Origin: Candidatus Poribacteria bacterium
Lineage (GTDB): Bacteria; Poribacteria; WGA-4E; GCA-2687025
Reading direction: 5' to 3'
DNA length: 59,083 nucleotides
Assembly (NCBI GenBank): GCA_016866785.1
Contig: VGLH01000007.1
Location: 1 to 59,083 of the forward strand
Shown here: one piece after another, positions 35,990 through 44,076 of the stretch
Position numbering within the stretch: the stretch's first letter is position 1
Layout of the letters: each line of letters opens with the position of its first letter
The notes under the pieces: model-generated
The model's database searches: none
What the model was told of the DNA's origin: nothing
What the model saw: only the letters and a program-made list of their open reading frames with translations
Translations under genes and position numbers: made by a program

Positions 35990-37405
35990 TCAATCGGAGT
36001 ACCGCACCGGGAGTCGCTGGATCAGGAACCGGTGCTTCCCGGATGCGCTGCGCGGGATCGATTCGACATACTCGATGTGGATGTCGATACCTGCCAGTTT
36101 CTCCCCAATCTCGTCGCAAATCCGCCGCTCGTCCGCCTCGCCGTAGTCCGGACGCCTCGCGATGCGCATCGACAGTTTGCCGGGCTCTACCTGCTCAAAC
36201 TGGAACTGCTCGACGCGGTCGAACAGGTCGTTGTGCATGTTCACCGCGGTCATCGAGACGTGCCGGCCGTCGCTTGTGACAACAAGCTCCTGCAACCGTC
36301 CTTCGATGCGCGAGACCCGCAGAAAACCGGGGCACTGGGAGGTCTCGGATGTGTCGAGAGCCGCCAGGTCACCAGTTCGGTAGCGTATGAAGGGCATCGC
36401 CCGATTGTGGAACCCGGTCACGACGATCTCTCCGACGTCACCATGGCGCGTCACCGGTTCGCCTGCCGGAGAGAGCAGCTCGGCGATGCCATACGCCGCG
36501 TGGAAACAATACCCCGGCGGATCGTCCACCTGCAAGGCGAACGCGGCACGCTCAGCCATCCCGTACCACGACACGACGGGGCATCCGAACGCCGTCTCGA
36601 CGAGCCGGCGTTGCCAGTCGTAGAGGTTCTCCGACGCAAGGAGTGCGGCGCGAAGCGGCGGAGGCCTCTGACCCGTTTCGATGACATGCTGCGCCAGGAT
36701 CGTCGCTGCGGACGGATAGGCGTGCAGGTACTCCGGCCGATACCGCTGCATGGCGGGCAGAAAGTGCTCGGCAATGACCTGTGGCGAGAGGTGGTACGAG
36801 GACAACAGCAGTTCTCGCGCCAGTGGGTCGTGGGCGTGATAGCGGCCACGTTCAGCGGAACCGACGAACTTGCCCCGAAGCACGACGTTGCGGCTTCGCG
36901 GCGTCCACCCGACCTGAGCCCATGTCTCGTGCAGGTGTGCCAGGGTCGCCACGTTCGTCCTGCCGCGTTCCAGGTAGAATCCGAACGGGATGCCGGTCGA
37001 TCCGCTGGTGGTCATGTACGTGAGCCGCTGTGGTGGGCAGTCGTCAGCGACGAACCGCATCCGATCGTCGCTCAGAGCCACCTTGTCGAGGGCAGGGAGC
37101 CTTCGGAGGTCGTCCAGCGACCCGAACGAATCGGCGTGCCAGCCGTGTCGTCTGAATAGGTCGCGATAGAACGGCACGCGCTGTCGAGCGTGTTCGAGCA
37201 GGCTCCGCAGGACGTCCAGTTGGTACGCTTCAGTCTGGTCGCGGTTCCACGTGCACGCGGCGCGGAACTGCCTTCGCGCCTCGACGTAGAGACACGCCAG
37301 CCTCGGCGAGAACACGACGTCGCGGAACCCGGCCCGAAGCGGATACGGCACGACACCGTACGCTGCCTTGAAGGCATGCACCAGCAGATCTCGTTGCGGT
37401 CCCAT
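35990..37405 (-). CDS. PaaK/CapK-like adenylate-forming enzyme, 471 aa
   Basis: Related to phenylacetate-CoA ligase and to CapK of capsule clusters, which activate a carboxylic acid as acyl-AMP. The P-loop TTSGSTGIPFGFYLE lies near residues 131-145. YGMAERAAFALQ is the adenylate-binding motif and RYRTGDLAAL the conserved hinge-region Asp motif. The end reads SGKHRFLIQ, with the Lys typical of these enzymes. A GTG directly precedes the ATG chosen. In this cluster it could supply an acyl or amino-acyl decoration for the glycan. No carrier protein or transferase partner is obvious. Confidence 0.83.
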   Translation of the reverse strand: MGPQRDLLVHAFKAAYGVVPYPLRAGFRDVVFSPRLACLYVEARRQFRAACTWNRDQTEAYQLDVLRSLLEHARQRVPFYRDLFRRHGWHADSFGSLDDLRRLPALDKVALSDDRMRFVADDCPPQRLTYMTTSGSTGIPFGFYLERGRTNVATLAHLHETWAQVGWTPRSRNVVLRGKFVGSAERGRYHAHDPLARELLLSSYHLSPQVIAEHFLPAMQRYRPEYLHAYPSAATILAQHVIETGQRPPPLRAALLASENLYDWQRRLVETAFGCPVVSWYGMAERAAFALQVDDPPGYCFHAAYGIAELLSPAGEPVTRHGDVGEIVVTGFHNRAMPFIRYRTGDLAALDTSETSQCPGFLRVSRIEGRLQELVVTSDGRHVSMTAVNMHNDLFDRVEQFQFEQVEPGKLSMRIARRPDYGEADERRICDEIGEKLAGIDIHIEYVESIPRSASGKHRFLIQRLPVRYSD

Positions 37406-37439
37406 CACGCACGTGGCCCATCTACGGACACCAGAACCG

Positions 37440-39614
37440 TCATTCGACCTCCGCTTGAAGCCCGTCGGCCTGGGGCTGAAGACGATCCTCGACCCAGAGC
37501 GTCATCTCCGTCGCGTGTAGCTGTTCCCAGACAGGGATGGGTGGTTCTGTTCCGTGTCGTATGGACTGGAAGAACGCGCGCACGGCGGATCGGTGTCCCT
37601 TATCCGCCACGCGTCTGCTGTCGCCTTTCGCGCGCACGCCCTTGGCAGCCCAGCCGCGATAGTCGTTGAGGGTGAGCACCGCCCCGTCGACAAAGACCTC
37701 CATCGTCTCTTTCGGGTGGTCCGATGATCCCAGCGCGGTGTAAGTCAGCGTCGCGATGCTTCCCTCTGCGAATGCGAACGTCGCGGAGAAGTTGTCATCG
37801 TGCCGGCAATGATGGGTGCGCGGCACGATGTGGGTTACAGCAACGCTCTCAACCGATGCGCCCGTCAGGTAGCAGAACAGATCGTAGATATGGCAAGCTT
37901 CGCCGCGATTTCGTCCGCCGCCAGATGAAGAAAAGAACCAATGGTCGGGCGGCAGACGGCCTGCGTTCATCCGGTAGTCGATGATCATGGGGTTGGTGCG
38001 CCGTCCGACGATGCTCGCCATTGCCGCAATGTCCGGCGCAAACCGTCGGTTGAACCCCGTCTGCAGCACAGGCGCATCCGAGCCGAGCTCCGAAAGCAGA
38101 TCCTGGATGTCGTGGTACTCCTTCCAGGTCATGCAGAGAGGCTTCTCGACGAGGACATGCTTCCGGGCTCTGAGCGCGAGCATCGCCATCGAGGCATGGA
38201 CATCGTGAGGCGTCGTCAGGATGACGGCGTCGATGGTTTCGTCGGCAAGCAGCGCCGCGTAGTCCGTCAGCGCGTGGTCGGCTCCTAGCTGACGGGCGAC
38301 AGCGACAGCGTTCGCCCCTGTGCGGCTCACCACGGCCCGCACCTGGCATAGATCCGACAGCTCCGACAAGATGGGCACATAGGTGCCCTTGGCGAAGCTC
38401 CCTGCACCCACCAAGGCGACACGAACCGGCGATTCAGACTGAATCCCCCGTCTCGGCGTGTGTTCCAGGCGGACATGCGTCGATGGGGCATCGCCAGGGT
38501 CCGGGTAGTCCAGCACGACCAGCAGGGGCTTCTGCTGCCCGTGCTGGAGCTCACGGTACGCGTCGGCCGCCCGATCGATTGGGTAGGCAGCTTCGACCAG
38601 CGGCCCGACATCCATCGCCGAGTCACGAAGGAGTTCCAGGTACGCCCTCATGTTGCGCTGCTCGGTCCAGCGAACGTACGCGAACGGATAGTCGACGCCG
38701 CGCTCTTCGTATTCGGGATCGTACCGACCGGCACCGTACGAAGTCGAGATGAGGAAGTCCAGTTCCTTCTCGTAGATGTCCTGGCGGCGCACATTCAGGC
38801 CGACGTGGCCGACCAGGACCACTCTGCCCTTTCGCCGGCACATGCGGAATGCCGTCGAGATCACCTCGTCGTTGGCTGCATGCGCGGCAACGATCACACC
38901 GTCGGCGCCGAGGCCGTCCGTGTTCAGTAGCACTTGCTCCACGGGGTCGTTTGCAGCCGGGTCGATGTGTGTCGCCATCCCAAGACGTTCCGCCAGGGCG
39001 ACTCGATTGGCGGAGAGGTCCGATCCGATCACGCGGCAACCATTGGCTCTGAGCGCCTGAGCGGTCAGTTGGCCCACTGCCCCAAGGCCAATCACGACAA
39101 ACGTCTCACCGATCGTCGGGGATGCGCGACGTATCCCCTGAAGGGCGATCGCACCGAGCGCCACCGTGCTCGCATGGCGGAACGGCAACGCCGGAGGAAC
39201 AGGCACGACGAGGTTCTTTGGAACGCAGATCACTTCTGCGTGATGGGCGAACTGCGCACCGGCACATGCTACTGCCATTCCAGGCAGTAGACCCTCGACT
39301 CCCCGCCCTAGTTCGAGGACGACGCCTGCCGCAGAGTATCCGATCTGGTGTGCAGCGGACACCTTCCGCCGGACCTCGCGGATCGTTGCCCGGACGCCCG
39401 ATGACAAAGCCCGGTCGATGACCTGTCGAACTCTCTGTGGTTGCTCCAGCGAGCGCTGGATCAATGACTTCCCGCTCGCCTCAAGCGAGGCAAGCTCCGT
39501 GCCGGGAGAAACGCACGAGGCGCGCACGCGCACAAGGACGCATTGGTCCTGCACGACGGGAGCCGGCACGTCATCGACGATCACCTCGCCGTCCTTGAGG
39601 AACACCTGCCTCAC
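37440..39614 (-). CDS. Fused zinc-type dehydrogenase and Gfo/Idh/MocA oxidoreductase, 724 aa
   Basis: A two-domain oxidoreductase seen in several polysaccharide clusters. Residues 1 to about 360 form a medium-chain dehydrogenase with a GroES-like N-domain (RVRASCVSPGTELASLE) and a Rossmann motif VVIGLGAVGQLTAQAL near 170. Residues about 395-724 form a Gfo/Idh/MocA domain: RVALVGAGSFAKGTYVPIL, the EKPLCMTW motif, and GGGRNRGEACHIYDLFCYL for the substrate side. The GTG start overlaps the FkbM stop as GTGA. The two domains may oxidise and reduce the same sugar in sequence, or act as a scyllo-inositol or uronate epimerising pair. The substrate is unknown. Confidence 0.88.
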   Translation of the reverse strand: MRQVFLKDGEVIVDDVPAPVVQDQCVLVRVRASCVSPGTELASLEASGKSLIQRSLEQPQRVRQVIDRALSSGVRATIREVRRKVSAAHQIGYSAAGVVLELGRGVEGLLPGMAVACAGAQFAHHAEVICVPKNLVVPVPPALPFRHASTVALGAIALQGIRRASPTIGETFVVIGLGAVGQLTAQALRANGCRVIGSDLSANRVALAERLGMATHIDPAANDPVEQVLLNTDGLGADGVIVAAHAANDEVISTAFRMCRRKGRVVLVGHVGLNVRRQDIYEKELDFLISTSYGAGRYDPEYEERGVDYPFAYVRWTEQRNMRAYLELLRDSAMDVGPLVEAAYPIDRAADAYRELQHGQQKPLLVVLDYPDPGDAPSTHVRLEHTPRRGIQSESPVRVALVGAGSFAKGTYVPILSELSDLCQVRAVVSRTGANAVAVARQLGADHALTDYAALLADETIDAVILTTPHDVHASMAMLALRARKHVLVEKPLCMTWKEYHDIQDLLSELGSDAPVLQTGFNRRFAPDIAAMASIVGRRTNPMIIDYRMNAGRLPPDHWFFSSSGGGRNRGEACHIYDLFCYLTGASVESVAVTHIVPRTHHCRHDDNFSATFAFAEGSIATLTYTALGSSDHPKETMEVFVDGAVLTLNDYRGWAAKGVRAKGDSRRVADKGHRSAVRAFFQSIRHGTEPPIPVWEQLHATEMTLWVEDRLQPQADGLQAEVE

Positions 39615-40372
39615 GTCACGCGCCCCCCCGGAGAGGGATTCGTCGTGGGTTTCACGAACAAGGCGTCCACATAGGAGACGTGCCCGTCCCGCGGGTCATA
39701 GACCTGGGCGACGTTGCCCCCGTACTGGAACCCAAGCCCACACAGCGCCACCACCAAGGCGTCGAACCGTGCCTGCCCCTCGTAGATGCTGTCGAGATTC
39801 GCCTCAATGGTGCATGCGCGCGCTCTGCCCAGCGTGCGCGTCGCTCCCCGGATCACTCGGTCCTCGAAACCCTGGACGTCCATCTTCACCAGGATGCCAT
39901 CCTCGAGCGACTCGCCCGCCAGCGCCGAATCAAGCGTATCGATCGGCACGCTGATCCGTTCCTGATCCAACAGTTCCGGGTGGAGACGACCGAAATCGCT
40001 TGTGGTCTGAAGCATCGACGATGATGGAGAGAACTCACGGTGTCGCAGCATCGTCGCCTCGCCTGGGGCTTCTCCGAGCGCGATAGGAAACACCTTGACG
40101 CGCCCTGCGCTGCCTTCCGCCCACGTCGAAAGCCGCGCCGCGACATCTGGGAGTGGTTCGAAACAACAGACCTTGGCATTCTTGAAGGTCTCGAGGGCGA
40201 ACTGCGCAAACTGCCCCTCGTTGGCACCAATATCGATCACGCTGCGGATGGACAACCGGCTCAGGCTTCCCCATACCTGTTCGGAAAGAGAGGACGCGCG
40301 AACTACGTCAAGCCCTACGGAACGGAGTGCGCGATGCGCGAGGCGTTTCGCTATGGAGAGCAGGGATCGCAT
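39611..40372 (-). CDS. FkbM family methyltransferase, 253 aa
   Basis: A SAM-dependent O-methyltransferase of the FkbM type, common in glycan clusters for methylating sugars. Motif I reads VIDIGANEGQFAQFA near residue 50, followed by VCCFEPLPDVA and the conserved VKMDVQGFEDRVIRG near 165. The ATG at 40372 (MRSLLSIAKRLAHRAL) begins a basic helix found at the start of relatives. It follows the other methyltransferase gene after 59 nt and overlaps the bi-domain oxidoreductase by 4 nt. Confidence 0.9.
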   Translation of the reverse strand: MRSLLSIAKRLAHRALRSVGLDVVRASSLSEQVWGSLSRLSIRSVIDIGANEGQFAQFALETFKNAKVCCFEPLPDVAARLSTWAEGSAGRVKVFPIALGEAPGEATMLRHREFSPSSSMLQTTSDFGRLHPELLDQERISVPIDTLDSALAGESLEDGILVKMDVQGFEDRVIRGATRTLGRARACTIEANLDSIYEGQARFDALVVALCGLGFQYGGNVAQVYDPRDGHVSYVDALFVKPTTNPSPGGRVT

Positions 40373-40431
40373 GGCGCTGAATGAGTCCTCCGACCTGTGT
40401 CCTTGGGCAGCAGCTCGCAAGTGCCGAGCGC

Positions 40432-41274
40432 TCAGATGGGAGAGCAGAAGGCAAGGACGCACTGCTTGGCGTCGCTTGTGGCACACGCCTGCACCAGACG
40501 AGGCAAGATGCCCGGCAGATGGTAGTTGAACGTGTCCATGCACTCAACCCGGAAGCCACTCCATTCGAGCACCTTCCTCACGTCGGACGGAGTGTACTCC
40601 CGATTGTGCCCGGCGTACGGGTACTCACTGTCGTAGTAGTGTTCGATGGCCGGGAAAGGGGGGCGGCCGCGAAGCAGCATGCGCAGGCGTTTCCAAAGCG
40701 ATGCCGCGTTCGGAACGTCGAGTACGAAACGTGAGGTGCCGTCTCTGAGAAGTCCGTGGCATTTCTGGAGCAACGCTCTTGGGCTGCCGTTCAGGTGCTC
40801 GATGACAGCCATCAGGAGTACCGCGTCGAATGTGCCGGGCAGAGGGTCTGAGATGATATCGAGGTCGAGGAACTCGATCGACGTCTCCCGAAGGGCGCTT
40901 GTGATCTTGGCGTATTCGCCAGCGTAGAGCTCGTGCTTCTCGACGGTCACCACATGGAACCCGAGTTCCGCCAACATGAGGGGCAACGTCGGAACGAAAC
41001 TGCCGACATCGACCACGGTGCCCCCATCTGGGAACTGACGGCGAAGGTACGTCGCAACCCGCATGTACGGGACGGACTCGTTGTCGATCCGATCCACGAC
41101 CGGATTGTGGGCAGCACGCGCGATGTCGCGGTCGTACTTGCTCAGCCGATCCCAGTCCAGTTCTCTCAGAACCGGCGCGAGGCGGGTTCTGGCGCTCCGA
41201 AACGCCTCGACCACCTCCTTCGGGGTTCTCATTCGCATTCCCTTCGACTGCATCAGCCCTTGACTGTCAGCCAT
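40432..41274 (-). CDS. Class I SAM-dependent methyltransferase, about 280 aa
   Basis: A Rossmann-fold methyltransferase. Motif I is GTVVDVGSFVPTLPLMLAEL, with the acidic strand VVTVEKHEL after it, and FDAVLLMAVIEHLNGSPRAL is the motif typical of the UbiE/Methyltransf_11 group. The start is not settled. The ATG at 41274 overlaps the flippase stop by 8 nt but lacks a ribosome site, and ATGs at 41238 and 41232 lie behind AAGGGA and may be used. A GTG at 41304 is another option. The target is probably a sugar of this cluster's glycan. Confidence 0.82.
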   Translation of the reverse strand: MADSQGLMQSKGMRMRTPKEVVEAFRSARTRLAPVLRELDWDRLSKYDRDIARAAHNPVVDRIDNESVPYMRVATYLRRQFPDGGTVVDVGSFVPTLPLMLAELGFHVVTVEKHELYAGEYAKITSALRETSIEFLDLDIISDPLPGTFDAVLLMAVIEHLNGSPRALLQKCHGLLRDGTSRFVLDVPNAASLWKRLRMLLRGRPPFPAIEHYYDSEYPYAGHNREYTPSDVRKVLEWSGFRVECMDTFNYHLPGILPRLVQACATSDAKQCVLAFCSPI

Positions 41275-42673
41275 TGGAGCTGTTGGGCGAGCTCGGGTCG
41301 GCACGGCGTCCCAAGGTCAGGGCTCTACGCATGATACTCGTGTCACACCAGCCCCGCCAACCAAAGCCCTCCCACGTGTGGTACACGGCAAGGCACAGAG
41401 CCAACCAGACGATCTGAGACACAGAGAACGAGATAGCGAACCATGTCGTCCCTGCTGAGTGCGTTGCGACAGCACATGGGACGAATATCGCAGTGCCGAC
41501 GGCAGGGAGCACCGACGTCACCAGTGGGAACCCGCGCGCGGCGATCACCTGGATGACCGCCGAGGCGACCACGGTCGCGGCGATCCCCGGGAACGAGGCG
41601 ACCAACACGTAATCGGGGTCCGCGAACTCCGCGCCGAACACTATCTGCGTAAACGAGGTGGGGAACGCCAGGACCACGAGGAACCCGGCTGCCAAGGCAA
41701 GCGTCATTGCCTGGACCACAGCAACGGTGGTCGAACGGATCGAGCGCTGCGCCGCGTATGGCAGCAGCACACGCCCAAGAACGCCGGACACCTGACGTCC
41801 CGTGTCAGCCAGCGTGTTGACGCAATTCCACAGCCCGATGAACACCGGCGTCATCAGCCGCTCGGCGACCAGGTATGGGCTTCGAAAGAAAAGGGCGGTC
41901 GAGAAGTTCGCCAGGACTGCCCGGAAGCCGAGACCCCCGAGCTGCACGACGAGCGCGGTTCCACCAGCAGAGCCGGTCCCGAGCCGTCGCCGGACGAGAA
42001 GCCATGAGGCAAACGCGCAGACGACAAACGAAGCAGTCCACATCACGGACGCCCTGAATGCGTCGACCCGGATCTGCGCGACAACCGCGCCAACGGCAAG
42101 CGAAGCGAACATGAGGGGGTAGATGAGCGCGACGATGGCTCGCCGGAGGAAGTCCTGCTGGCCGATGAACAGCGACTCCACGCCTGTCCGGTATGCCAGT
42201 GCGACTGCCGCAACGATCCACATGACGCGCTCGGCGATGCCCGCTGACGTTGCGACGTGTAACCCCTCCGGGAGCATGTTGAGCAACGGAGCCACAACTG
42301 TCGCCGCTCCGACAAACAGAGCCAAAGAGAGCACCATCAGTCTGTGCGAGGTCTGCTCGCGGCGAGCGTCCGACGCGACAAACACCGGGATGCCGTAAAT
42401 GACTCCGAGCGAGGTAAACGGAAGAAGAAGGAAGACAACGCTCTGGAAGATGCCGAACTGCCCGTACGCAGCCGACCCCATCGCGCGACTAAGGAGCATC
42501 TGGGCGAGAACCGAGCACGGGAACTGAACCGCCATCGCGATGTAGGAAATCACGACGCCCCGCCGGAGCGTATCGCGGCGTCGGTTGTCTGAGAGCTCGC
42601 CCATCTCGTCGCCGTGGTTCATGTGATCCTGCAAGCGCGGGCCCGCTTCTGCGCCGAAGTCTCCTGCCTTCAC
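41267..42673 (-). CDS. Oligosaccharide flippase (Wzx/MATE-like), 468 aa
   Basis: A polytopic inner-membrane transporter of the polysaccharide-export MOP superfamily that flips the lipid-linked oligosaccharide. About twelve to fourteen hydrophobic segments are visible, starting RGVVISYIAMAVQFPCSVLA and LGVIYGIPVFVASD. The segment MLLSRAMGSAAYGQFGIFQS is typical for the second helix of Wzx proteins. The GTG start overlaps the GT stop as GTGA; an ATG at 42622 is an alternative. Together with the sugar-phosphate transferase it indicates a Wzx-dependent pathway. Confidence 0.87.
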   Translation of the reverse strand: MKAGDFGAEAGPRLQDHMNHGDEMGELSDNRRRDTLRRGVVISYIAMAVQFPCSVLAQMLLSRAMGSAAYGQFGIFQSVVFLLLPFTSLGVIYGIPVFVASDARREQTSHRLMVLSLALFVGAATVVAPLLNMLPEGLHVATSAGIAERVMWIVAAVALAYRTGVESLFIGQQDFLRRAIVALIYPLMFASLAVGAVVAQIRVDAFRASVMWTASFVVCAFASWLLVRRRLGTGSAGGTALVVQLGGLGFRAVLANFSTALFFRSPYLVAERLMTPVFIGLWNCVNTLADTGRQVSGVLGRVLLPYAAQRSIRSTTVAVVQAMTLALAAGFLVVLAFPTSFTQIVFGAEFADPDYVLVASFPGIAATVVASAVIQVIAARGFPLVTSVLPAVGTAIFVPCAVATHSAGTTWFAISFSVSQIVWLALCLAVYHTWEGFGWRGWCDTSIMRRALTLGRRADPSSPNSSNG

Positions 42674-44076
42674 GTCTCCAAGCCCTCAGCCTGTATCCCA
42701 ACGATGGCGTCGAGCTCCGTGGCAAGCTGGGAGGTCAGATGCTGGCGGTCGTACCGCGCGAGCCCGTCGACGGAAAGGTCGCCAAGCCCCCCCGACCGCC
42801 AGCGGACAACCAGTTCCGCCAGCGCCTCGGCGATCCGCTCGGGATCGTTCCGAACACAGACGCCCAGTTGGTTATCCTCGACCAGCGACCAGGCGGACCC
42901 AGGGTCCCCGATATAGAGTTGTGGTCGGCGCGCCGCCCAATAATCGTAGATCTTGCCAGGCACCATGGACGGGAAGCCAACGTCTCCGACGGTCAACAGA
43001 AGGTCCGCGTTGCGCGTCACTTTCCAGAACTCGTCGCGTGGCAGAAATCCGACCTCACTGACGCACTCAGTCAAGCCGGCCCTCCACGCGTGCTCCGCAG
43101 ATACGCGCGGCAGAGGGCCCACGAACAGGAGATCGATTGCCTCGTAGCAGTCCGGCATGTCGCGTCGTAGGTGCGACAGCGCGTCGAATAGCGCGCGCGG
43201 GTCGCGGGTCGGCGGCATCACCGTCCCGGCATGTACAATGCGCAAGCGCCCATCATCTCGGTCGTCACGAGGCGTCGAAGCGCCAACCTGCAACTCATCC
43301 AGGTCGCATCCGTTCGGGATCATGCGAATCTTGCGACGCTGTGCGCCGTATCGTGCGACGAAGTCCTCGTAACTCCGGGTGGAGACCACGACGACGCGGT
43401 CAACCGCTTGCACCGTCCGGCGCTCGACCCATCGCCCGATGGCTCGCTGGATTCGGCTCTTTGTGTAGAACGGAGGCGTGTCCACCCAGTCGTCGCGTAC
43501 ATCCCAGATGACTGGCTTGTGGTAGATGCGTCGCGCCAGCCATGCCAGGACGACCATCGACCGGGGCGGCGCTGTCACGAACACAGCATCGACCCCGCGG
43601 CCGGACATCCAACGGCGCATCCGCCAGAGAGCGAACGGGACCCACGCGATCATGGGATCGTAGGTGAGAAGGTGTCTGTCGAGGAGCCCCTGCACGGTAC
43701 GGCAGAACGCGCGCAATAAGCGCTTTGGGCCCAGGGATTGCTTCCCTGTGGCGGCTCTTGGGTCCGTTGGGGCGGACCCTCCTCGCAGAAGACGGACGAG
43801 GAACGCCGGCGGCTGGATCGCCCGAATGCGATCGACCGTCACTCGCGGATCGACTTCTGTCAGGAGCGACGCGCTGTCCCGCCGGACGTACGGGTTCCCG
43901 GAGTCGCGGATCGTGAGGACGATGGGCTGCCAGTCGTGGTCGAGCAGATACCGGCTGAACTTTGTCGCCCTGATGCTGCCACCGACCGTCCCAAATGGCG
44001 GGTACTGGTAGACGGCCATGAGGAGACGACGTGCGCCGGACTGCGGCTCATGGCTTGACGTTGTCACCTCTACCAT
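42670..44076 (-). CDS. Glycosyltransferase family 4-like, 468 aa
   Basis: A GT-B glycosyltransferase. The N-terminal domain begins LLMAVYQYPPFGTVGGSIRA with the glycine-rich loop, and has PVIWDVRDDWVDTPPFY, typical of GT4-like family proteins. RKIRMIPNGCDLDELQVG marks the domain border, LRIVHAGTVMP starts the second domain, and GFPSMVPGKIYDYWAARRPQ is the donor-binding signature. The ATG overlaps the dehydrogenase stop by 7 nt. Linkage and donor are unknown. Confidence 0.87.
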   Translation of the reverse strand: MVEVTTSSHEPQSGARRLLMAVYQYPPFGTVGGSIRATKFSRYLLDHDWQPIVLTIRDSGNPYVRRDSASLLTEVDPRVTVDRIRAIQPPAFLVRLLRGGSAPTDPRAATGKQSLGPKRLLRAFCRTVQGLLDRHLLTYDPMIAWVPFALWRMRRWMSGRGVDAVFVTAPPRSMVVLAWLARRIYHKPVIWDVRDDWVDTPPFYTKSRIQRAIGRWVERRTVQAVDRVVVVSTRSYEDFVARYGAQRRKIRMIPNGCDLDELQVGASTPRDDRDDGRLRIVHAGTVMPPTRDPRALFDALSHLRRDMPDCYEAIDLLFVGPLPRVSAEHAWRAGLTECVSEVGFLPRDEFWKVTRNADLLLTVGDVGFPSMVPGKIYDYWAARRPQLYIGDPGSAWSLVEDNQLGVCVRNDPERIAEALAELVVRWRSGGLGDLSVDGLARYDRQHLTSQLATELDAIVGIQAEGLET

